A DNA stretch of 12,751 nt from positions 1 through 12,751 of the forward strand of contig CAIKJM010000572.1 in assembly GCA_903827735.1 (NCBI GenBank), in the 5' to 3' direction. Below are positions 6,431 through 11,500 of this stretch, in pieces (positions within the stretch are counted from its first letter, which is position 1; the number at the start of each line of letters is the position of its first letter). The notes beneath the pieces were generated by a model. It saw nothing but the letters and a program-made list of their open reading frames with translations, was not told the DNA's origin and made no database searches. This DNA comes from an uncultured Rhodanobacter sp. Its GTDB lineage: Bacteria; Pseudomonadota; Gammaproteobacteria; Xanthomonadales; Rhodanobacteraceae. Position numbers and translations under genes: made by a program.

Positions 6431-7380
6431 GAATGACCGGCCTGAACTAGAGCCTGCATATCAGAATCGCGTTTGTGCGCCAGCTGCTCACGCTCAGCCA
6501 TCATGTCGAGCACGTGGGCTTTCGCCACCTTGTACTCGCTGATCGCCTGATCCTGTATGCGGCAAACGCCCATGTCGGGGGGCGTCGGTACTTTGTTGGT
6601 GCAGGCGCTGTTCGCGATCATCTGATCGAGCTGCGCGATGTGAGCTCGGCTGTTAGCCACTGAGGTCAAAACCTCATCACGATAAAGTCCGAACTGAGTG
6701 GCAGCCACACCAAGCTGAGCTTGCGCCACCCCAGCCTGTCCGTCAGCCACGGGGCTGGTATTTAGCTTAGCGAGCCAGCCTTTCTCGGTTGCCAGATCTT
6801 GGCGGGCAAACTGCAAAAGGCCTTCAAAGTGCTTGTCGATGTCCGCTATGTTGGATGGCGCCTTAGCCCTTTGGTTATACAAAATCAGCGCTGCAGTGTC
6901 GGTCTCTACCATCTTGTCGATGGTGGCCGTCACAGCTGCCTTCTGCGCGCTTTGGTGCGCAGCGCCGGCGTTCTTGCTGACTTCATCCATGGCGACCTGG
7001 AAGTCTTCCATTTTCGCAGGCACTAACCGAATGTCCTGTCCGCCTTGGACAGCCGGCAGCGACAGAACCATAATGCCGTGATCCATCACGCCTGAGACGT
7101 TTAATTCCTTGTTAATTTGCTGGAATTTCAGCACGAGCGTCAACGACGAACCATCGGTCGTACCCGTGACATTCACCATCTTTCGATCGAGCGCGCCACC
7201 TGCTTGGATCGACACCAGTGACATCGAGCCCAATACTTTTCCGTCAGGAGACTCCGTCAGCTGGAGCATGGCGGCCGAGTTAGGGTCGTGGTTGATGTAG
7301 GCGCCAGAAATCGTCGGCGGCTTCTGAGAGCACGCAGCGGCAAGCGCAGCCACGAAGACTGCCATCGTTCTGAGTTTCAT
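6424..7380 (-). CDS. Putative lipoprotein with beta N-terminal and helical C-terminal domains
   Basis: The product is 318 residues from ATG 7380 (GGGG five bases upstream); GTG 7386 is an alternative two codons earlier. MKLRTMAVFVAALAAAC is a lipoprotein signal with the lipidated Cys at residue 17 and a Leu at -4. Residues about 22-120 look like a lipocalin-like or small beta-barrel domain, with repeated glycine-turn strands (GAYINHD, GKVLGSMSLVSI, VTGTTDGSSLTLVLK). Residues about 125-318 are almost entirely helical and probably coiled, rich in Ala and Gln, with two cysteines (260 and 273) bracketing a Pro-rich loop. No family was recognised. It is presumably anchored to the inner face of the outer membrane or the periplasmic face of the inner membrane. 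Its tail overlaps the end of the convergent secreted-protein gene at 5714-6430. Confidence 0.75.
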   Translation of the reverse strand: MKLRTMAVFVAALAAACSQKPPTISGAYINHDPNSAAMLQLTESPDGKVLGSMSLVSIQAGGALDRKMVNVTGTTDGSSLTLVLKFQQINKELNVSGVMDHGIMVLSLPAVQGGQDIRLVPAKMEDFQVAMDEVSKNAGAAHQSAQKAAVTATIDKMVETDTAALILYNQRAKAPSNIADIDKHFEGLLQFARQDLATEKGWLAKLNTSPVADGQAGVAQAQLGVAATQFGLYRDEVLTSVANSRAHIAQLDQMIANSACTNKVPTPPDMGVCRIQDQAISEYKVAKAHVLDMMAEREQLAHKRDSDMQALVQAGHSH

Positions 7381-7422
7381 TTTCACCCCATCCCTGCGAA
7401 AGACAGCATCATAGCCAAAAGC

Positions 7423-7731
7423 TTAGGTACGGTCGCAGAGCGCCAGCTTGAGCATTTCCATGTTCGCGTCATAGGCGAGGGCTCGCTCTTTATACTTAGC
7501 CATCTCCGCGGCGACCTCCTCTTCGGTCACTGACTCGTCGGGCAGCGCGAAGAACTGTCGGTAGCCCCTCCAGGGATCATGCAGGTAGCGCCAGAACTTC
7601 CTGTGCATGAAGATCCCGTTGCCACAGCGGTAGCAGACGATCCCGGCTTGATCGAGCGTGCAGGCGTGTCCACCGCAGCTGTCGCACGTCGCTGGCGGCT
7701 GTGAGTCCATCGGGGAAAGCTGTCGGCCCAT
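7423..7731 (-). CDS. Small zinc-ribbon protein
   Basis: The product is about 102 residues, starting MGRQLSPMDSQPPATCDSCGG. Two CxxC pairs (C16/C19 and C33/C36) separated by a short loop form a treble-clef or zinc-ribbon site, presumably binding one zinc. The rest (MHRKFWRYLHDPWRGYRQFF, then EEEVAAEMAKYKERALAYDANMEMLKLAL) is aromatic followed by a charged helix. The start is uncertain because none of the in-frame ATGs (7800, 7731, 7710) has a ribosome site. I prefer 7731 because the diverged copy at 8386-8550 has a similarly spaced SP...QPPA.CD segment. The longer start at 7800 would overlap the divergent gene at 7799. It is cytoplasmic with unknown function, either nucleic-acid or protein binding. 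Confidence 0.7.
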   Translation of the reverse strand: MGRQLSPMDSQPPATCDSCGGHACTLDQAGIVCYRCGNGIFMHRKFWRYLHDPWRGYRQFFALPDESVTEEEVAAEMAKYKERALAYDANMEMLKLALCDRT

Positions 7732-7798
7732 GCGAAAAGTGTAACGAGGCAGAATCTCACTCGCTGGGATATGCTGGTTGCACAGATACGGGGGCCTC

Positions 7799-8206
7799 AT
7801 GAAGCATCTTGCAATCGCCGCGGCGCTACTCGCGCTCTCATGTGTTGCGCAGGCTAGAGACCCGACGCAACGCGACGCGCGGTTCTGTGCGCGGGTCGAG
7901 CAATTCGGACTGGCCCAGTATCAAATGGCCCTTGATGGCCAGCAATATCACCAACCCTGGATCGACCTGCACGAGAAGGTTAGGCAAATCGACCCGGATG
8001 CCACTCTGATCTGGGCGGTCGCTCAGCGCCTGATCACCGGGGAAGGCCCCTACGGCACACCCAACGGCGAGCCGGTGAGTCGGATGTGCCTGGAGATGGT
8101 GCAAATGAATTCATTGCCGCCGCTGCATGACGATCAGCACTTCGTCGCCAGTCCCGGAGCACCGGCACCGGAGGATCACGTCGGCGGAATTACGCGCACT
8201 CATTGA
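7799..8206 (+). CDS. Small periplasmic hypothetical protein
   Basis: The product is 135 residues from ATG 7799, preceded by GGGGG four bases upstream. MKHLAIAAALLALSCVAQA is a clean Sec signal peptide cleaved after AQA. The mature 116-residue protein has two cysteines (RFCARVE and SRMCLEM) likely to pair, helical segments around FGLAQYQMALDGQQYH and DLHEKVRQIDPD, and a Pro-rich tail. No family was recognised. It is divergent from the zinc-ribbon gene, the two starts being about 70 bases apart, so the control regions may be shared. Confidence 0.72.
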   Translation: MKHLAIAAALLALSCVAQARDPTQRDARFCARVEQFGLAQYQMALDGQQYHQPWIDLHEKVRQIDPDATLIWAVAQRLITGEGPYGTPNGEPVSRMCLEMVQMNSLPPLHDDQHFVASPGAPAPEDHVGGITRTH

Positions 8207-8346
8207 CGCTGTCGGTCGTTATGGGAGCGTCTGTCGGAATGGCTTCACCAGCACGCTCGCATAAACGCCGTTGTGATAGAACGGATCGTCACACGTGCCA
8301 GTTCACCCATCGCAACAGTCCCTAACCTCACAATTCGTAACGATTG

Positions 8347-8550
8347 TCAGAATCGACTTCCGCGCGCGTGACGTTGATGACCGCTGTATGGAGTTAGCCA
8401 GGGCCTCCGTTGTGTATGGAGCCATGGATATCGAAGCAGCGGCGGTTTTCTAGGACTTCGTTTTTCTGCGACGCGCCCACCGCAGATGTCGCACGCCGCG
8501 GGCGGCTGGCAAAGTGCTAAGGGGGAATATATACGTCGTGCATAATTCAA
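8347..8550 (-). pseudogene. Remnant related to the zinc-ribbon gene, carrying repeat A
   Basis: On the minus strand this 67-codon frame begins from TTG (no ATG, no ribosome site) and reads SPLALCQPPAACDICGG, matching SPMDSQPPATCDSCGG of the zinc-ribbon protein at 7423-7731. The second CxxC pair is missing, and after VAEKRSPR the sequence becomes Arg/Pro-rich and ends SGHQRHARGSRF. At the DNA level 8470-8508 matches 7663-7701 at 33 of 39 positions. The part 8386-8472 matches a second copy at 9516-9604. It is most likely a decayed or chimeric gene copy, though a short expressed protein cannot be excluded. Confidence 0.5.
8386..8472. repeat. Dispersed repeat copy A
   Basis: It is aligned with 9516-9604 in the same orientation, 87 versus 89 bases. 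Exact shared blocks include GTATGGAGTTAG at the left end and TTTCTAGGACTTCGT near the right end, with shorter matches (TGTATGG, GGATAT) between at equivalent spacing. Confidence 0.75.
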
Positions 8551-8572
8551 TCACAACGGGAAAAGTTTCAGT

Positions 8573-9409
8573 ATGGAAATGCAGAGATTGCACCAGTTAT
8601 TGGCGCTTGTGTTGGCAACCGTACTTCCAACAGCGTTGTTCGCCCAAGCAGCCACCAATACGAAATACGTGGAAGTTCACTACGCAACCTTCCAGATTTA
8701 TCAACAGGCTGACTCGACAATGCCTGGAATGAGAGCAATAGATGAGCCTTTTACGTATGCAATCGTACGCAACCCAGATGCATCAGTTTCAATAGACGGT
8801 GGAACAATCGAGGATCAAAAGCGGCTGTTGAGCAGCCGGGATATGAAGCGCTGCGTAAAACGACCTTCTCACTTTGATCTGATGCTTGGAAGTAGACAAC
8901 AATATGAGCAGCTGGTCGCTGCGCAACGAAACGACCCAAACTTTTTTAAGAAGTTGCCAAACGCCGGGCCACTTTTGCAAGTCGCAAAAAACCTGTTGGC
9001 GTTCAATGCTGACGCAAAGGGCTTGCCAATCTATCACTGCTATACCGACGCTTGGCGTGTGTATTCCAGCGCTCCCATTGTCCAGGATGAGGGACATGTA
9101 CCCAAGCTCTGTTACAGGGTCGTGGACGCTATGATTGCGTGCAACGAGGCGCGAGCCAACTCAACGATTCGTTACACACCAGACGGACGCTCAAAACTTG
9201 CTAAGTCCACCGAAGGTCTGCGGGACTTAAGAGCGAAGTTGCCTTCGATGGTCGCACCCAGCAACATCGATGAATTTACCCAGAGTTGCAAAACTGCTTG
9301 GCGAGAAAAGGCGGTCGGGTTCTCCGATCCGATAATTCAAGAGTTGACTGCAGCGAAAGATACGAAACATGCAGATCAGTGTAAGTCTGCAATATCATCG
9401 ATAAAATAA
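8573..9409 (+). CDS. Secreted six-cysteine hypothetical protein
   Basis: The product is 278 residues. MEMQRLHQLLALVLATVLPT leads a Sec signal peptide cleaved after ALFAQA (residue 26). The ATG at 8579, two codons later, is an alternative start; GGGAAAAG upstream is a moderate ribosome site. The mature protein has six cysteines (94, 156, 180, 190, 239, 270), an even number consistent with three disulfides in the periplasm. Recognisable segments are PIYHCYTDAWRVYSSAPIV and KLCYRVVDAMIACNEA in the centre, and a helical C-terminus. No catalytic motif or family was recognised. The gene is visibly more A+T-rich and uses more rare-type codons (ATA, TTA, AGA) than the effector gene, which suggests separate acquisition. 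A hairpin candidate follows the stop. Confidence 0.8.
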   Translation: MEMQRLHQLLALVLATVLPTALFAQAATNTKYVEVHYATFQIYQQADSTMPGMRAIDEPFTYAIVRNPDASVSIDGGTIEDQKRLLSSRDMKRCVKRPSHFDLMLGSRQQYEQLVAAQRNDPNFFKKLPNAGPLLQVAKNLLAFNADAKGLPIYHCYTDAWRVYSSAPIVQDEGHVPKLCYRVVDAMIACNEARANSTIRYTPDGRSKLAKSTEGLRDLRAKLPSMVAPSNIDEFTQSCKTAWREKAVGFSDPIIQELTAAKDTKHADQCKSAISSIK

Positions 9410-9418
9410 TTCCGCCGC

Positions 9419-9454
9419 ACTTGCCCGGGCAAGTACGCGATCATTCGCGTTTAT
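9419..9454 (+). terminator. Palindrome and hairpin after the six-cysteine gene
   Basis: A perfect 16-base palindrome, ACTTGCCCGGGCAAGT (9419-9434), lies ten bases after the stop. A 6-bp hairpin ACGCGA/TCGCGT with loop TCAT (9435-9450) follows directly and runs into TTTAT. The second hairpin is a modest intrinsic terminator. The first, having no loop, could form a cruciform or bind a dimeric protein. Confidence 0.45.
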
Positions 9455-9701
9455 CGAAGATGATCAGAATTAGAAATTCCAGTATTGGCTGGTTAATTTC
9501 ACGCAGCGCCACATAGTATGGAGTTAGGCCTAAAGCTCGCCATGTATGGCGGCAGGGATATGGCGCCCCTAGGAGATTTCTAGGACTTCGTGTTTTTGAG
9601 CGACCACTTTTTGCCGGGTTACACTCACTGCGGATTGCGCGGCATTGCTTATACTTCGGGCGTTGCGCGACTTGGTCACAGCTTTTCGATCGCCGGAGCA
9701 T
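9441..9701 (-). pseudogene. Open remnant carrying repeat B, related to the 8347-8550 remnant
   Basis: This 86-codon minus-strand frame has no ribosome site or family-like N-terminus. Its second half reads RSPRNLLGAPYP, then HTWRALGLTPYYVALREINQ, matching RSPRKPPLLRYPW, HTQRRPWLTPYSG in the other remnant, in the same frame. The shared DNA is 9516-9604 versus 8386-8472. I read it as the 3' part of a decayed member of one small gene family; the LTPYY...LREINQPI end looks more intact here than in the other copy. Confidence 0.4.
9516..9604. repeat. Dispersed repeat copy B
   Basis: This is the partner of 8386-8472. It contains a near-palindrome GCCATGTATGGC (9539-9550) that copy A only partly keeps. 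The two copies lie downstream of the exported-protein genes at 7799-8206 and 8573-9409 in the same orientation. Confidence 0.75.
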
Positions 9702-9795
9702 GACGTTAGCATGACGTTGACCCCGATCATTTGGCTATACAAAGCCAATCCTGGTGATCGCGACGAATATCGACGCAAGCGCTCATAACGTCATG
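9697..9795. repeat. Tandem 11-mer plus three-level nested inverted repeat
   Basis: AGCATGACGTT occurs twice in tandem (9697-9707, 9708-9718). The core CATGACGTT then returns inverted as AACGTCATG at 9787-9795. Between the arms lie CGATCA (9724-9729) with TGATCG (9755-9760), and innermost TTGGCT (9731-9736) with AGCCAA (9743-9748) around loop ATACAA. No gene is called here. It could be an RNA structure, a protein-binding array or a recombination site. The remaining bases of 9410-9902 hold the two features above and nothing else I can name. Confidence 0.6.
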
Positions 9796-9902
9796 TGCAA
9801 GCTACATAAGGCTCGATGCACAAAGATATTTGCGCTGCTATTGACGATGACCTGACCACCATATGCGCATGCAATGCGGTGACATTGGCGACGTCTTCGG
9901 CG

Positions 9903-10484
9903 TCAGTGCTTCGGTATGGGGAAGGTTACCGGTGCAGTGATGCTACCCCTCACCGGCAAGCCGTCTTTGATTCCAGGCTTTATCTTCCACACCCTAGCCG
10001 ATTGCATCGCGGCACGATCGAGGGCGACATAGCCACTCGACTTCACCACCACGACATCTTGCACTTGCCCGGTAGCGTCAAAGAACGTTCGGATGACCGT
10101 GGTCCCTTCAAGATGCTGCAGCACAGGCGATGAAGGTAGTCTGGGGGAGGGCTTGTAAAGAACGCGCGCAGGGATGTCGGTCGCCGGGTCAGGTCGCAAA
10201 TCTCGGTAGGCAAATTCCCAGTGCGGGTGTCGATTGTCTTCTATGACGACATGTGGATGTCCGCCAGCTCCCGTTGGTTGGTCGCGCGCACCAGATACCG
10301 TTGTCGGACCCTGATCTTCATTCTGGAGCGTACGCTCTGCGTTGGCCTGCGTGGCGCTTCCGACACCCTGCTCAGCGCCATGCGCGACAGGAACACTGAT
10401 GCATGCACCAATCATCCCGGCGATGACCAGTAGCGACAAAGCATGGGACGGAATCCTTCGAATCAGCTCAACCACCAATTCCAT
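9903..10484 (-). CDS. TonB C-terminal-domain protein (energy-transducer-like)
   Basis: The product is 193 residues. ATG 10484 is supported by GAGAGGA six bases upstream. Residues about 12-35 (PSHALSLLVIAGMIGACISV) form a membrane anchor or signal peptide. Residues 40-110 are a polar linker lacking the usual Pro-Lys/Pro-Glu repeats. Residues about 112-190 are a TonB C-terminal domain: EGTTVIRTFFDATGQVQDVVVVKSSGYVALDRAAMQSA, then VWKIKPGIKDGLPVRGSI, then VTFPI. In the family this periplasmic domain contacts the TonB box of outer-membrane receptors and transmits energy from ExbB/ExbD. No exbB, exbD or receptor gene is nearby, and the short linker may not span the periplasm. It may thus be one of the many accessory TonB-like proteins of this group instead of a working transporter subunit. 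Confidence 0.85.
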   Translation of the reverse strand: MELVVELIRRIPSHALSLLVIAGMIGACISVPVAHGAEQGVGSATQANAERTLQNEDQGPTTVSGARDQPTGAGGHPHVVIEDNRHPHWEFAYRDLRPDPATDIPARVLYKPSPRLPSSPVLQHLEGTTVIRTFFDATGQVQDVVVVKSSGYVALDRAAMQSARVWKIKPGIKDGLPVRGSITAPVTFPIPKH

Positions 10485-10915
10485 TGCCCGTCCTCTCCCT
10501 AACCCTCAGCGGTATCTTCCCTCGACGTGCCGGCATTGTCGAACCCATTGGGTTTAGCTGCTCTAGGTACTATGCGCCACGACGGGCCTCAGGTATCGCC
10601 CGAAGAGCTTTGGCATCTCGCTGTTTATCGCTCAGCGTTGTCGAGTCGTTGAAATGCGCTCAGAGCGCTACAGAGACGCATTCTACGCTCACACGGACGC
10701 TGACAGCTACACCCCCAGCTTCGCAGCTGACAATCAATTCAGACGCTCACTTATGAAGCCGGTTTGGACGGCCATACATATTTCACGATCGCACCAGCGT
10801 GACCGGTGTGTCAGATCAAAAGGTGGATATCTTCGCCCGTCCTTGCCGCTCCTGTGAGAGTTAAGTCAGTAGATTTCTATACTGATAAATCACTAATCAC
10901 TGCGAGAGAAAACAC
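10485..10915. other. Gene-free interval between TonB-like and XRE genes
   Basis: This 431-base stretch holds the divergent promoters of the flanking genes. The only striking element away from the XRE promoter is the palindrome GCGCTCAGAGCGC (10656-10668), a possible dimer site. The short plus-strand frames here (for example 10484-10756) look random. Confidence 0.45.
10861..10901 (+). promoter_or_regulatory. Possible promoter and operator of the XRE gene
   Basis: TTAAGT (10861-10866) and GATAAA (10884-10889) are 17 bases apart, a weak sigma-70 pair. A perfect tandem heptamer AATCACT-AATCACT (10888-10901) overlaps the -10 and ends 14 bases before the ATG. An XRE-type regulator often controls its own promoter through such repeats; binding here is inferred. 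Confidence 0.4.
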
Positions 10916-11254
10916 ATGAAAACCAAAGCTGAAGTCGCGGCTTACCTGACCCACGCCATCGCCGTATCCGGCAAGTCGAACACGCAGATCGCCGCTGAGG
11001 TCGGGTTCGCTTTGCCCAACGTCATCTCGATGATCAAGACGGGCAAGACGCCGATGCCGATGGCGCGTATCCCGGCGATGGCAAAGGCATTGGGCACTGA
11101 CCCTAACATCCTGCTCGACGGTTGCCTTGCCGCCTACATGCCGGAACTGCGACGTGTGCTGTCCGACCTGACGCCGAGCACCTTGATCAGCCGCGGCGAA
11201 CTGTCCTTCATAAGGGCTGTGCGACATGCCGTGCGGACGGGTGTGATTGTTTAA
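10916..11254 (+). CDS. XRE-family DNA-binding protein
   Basis: The product is 112 residues from ATG 10916, with GAGAG nine bases upstream. Residues about 5-65 form a Cro/CI-type helix-turn-helix domain: an N-terminal helix (KAEVAAYLTHAIAVSGKS), then the HTH TQIAAEVGF-ALPNVISMIKTGK, then RIPAMAKALGTDPNILL. The remaining 45 residues (CLAAYMPELRRVLSDLTPS, then GELSFIRAVRHAVRTG) are helical and may dimerise. It is probably a repressor of itself and perhaps of the downstream unit, since a good promoter for the next genes begins at its stop codon. It has no toxin-type partner and no phage genes next to it. An alternative reading is an antitoxin-like or prophage-derived regulator. Confidence 0.85.
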   Translation: MKTKAEVAAYLTHAIAVSGKSNTQIAAEVGFALPNVISMIKTGKTPMPMARIPAMAKALGTDPNILLDGCLAAYMPELRRVLSDLTPSTLISRGELSFIRAVRHAVRTGVIV

Positions 11255-11260
11255 CACCCG
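11238..11260 (+). terminator. Hairpin across the stop codon of the XRE gene
   Basis: CGGGTGT (11238-11244) pairs perfectly with ACACCCG (11254-11260) around a 9-base loop that includes the stop codon. No T-run follows, so it is at best a weak terminator. It also overlaps the -35 of the next promoter. Confidence 0.35.
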
Positions 11261-11278
11261 CATCGCTCTCGCTATAAA
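11251..11278 (+). promoter_or_regulatory. Sigma-70-like promoter for the downstream small ORF and large gene
   Basis: TTAACA (five of six -35 consensus bases) and TATAAA (11273-11278) are 16 bases apart. Transcription would start near 11285, leaving about 215 bases of leader before ATG 11501. A second perfect TATAAT box lies at 11445-11450 without a recognisable -35. Confidence 0.5.
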
Positions 11279-11400
11279 TTGCCAAGCGGTCTGGATTCTT
11301 GCCGCGTCCCTGATACCTCAACCGGGTCTCATTTCCGTTGGTCTACAAACGAAGGATTTCTCGCTTAGGTTAGTGCTTAACTCTGAGCTCTCGAGGTGAC

Positions 11401-11469
11401 ATGGCCGATGACAGACATCCGGGGCCAACTTTGTCGGCGCCAACTATAATGGACGAGCTGGAGCGCTAG
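11401..11469 (+). CDS. Possible 22-residue leader peptide
   Basis: ATG 11401 follows GAGGTG by two bases (GAGG by four), and the frame reads MADDRHPGPTLSAPTIMDEL before ending ER-stop at 11469, 31 bases before the next start. The direct repeat GCCAACT (11424-11430 and 11439-11445) lies inside it and abuts the TATAAT at 11445. It could be a translated upstream ORF or a chance frame; no homology is claimed. Confidence 0.35.
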   Translation: MADDRHPGPTLSAPTIMDELER

Positions 11470-11500
11470 ATACGCAGGCATCTGCATTTACGAGGAAACC

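Larger units (their letters stand above)
8207..8572. other. Gene-free interval with a diverged repeat copy
   Basis: This 366-base stretch contains the remnant at 8347-8550 and, on the plus strand, a possible -10 box CATAAT (8540-8545) before the gene at 8573, without a good -35. A weak inverted repeat GACGCT/AGCGTC (8205-8210 and 8226-8231) overlaps the stop of the upstream gene but has no T-run. Confidence 0.4.

Noticed and set aside
8386..9604. Integron attC sites
   Set aside because: GTTAGGC at copy B fits a core-site pattern, but no matching RYYYAAC partner lies at the expected distance and copy A lacks the core, so the repeats are not attC.
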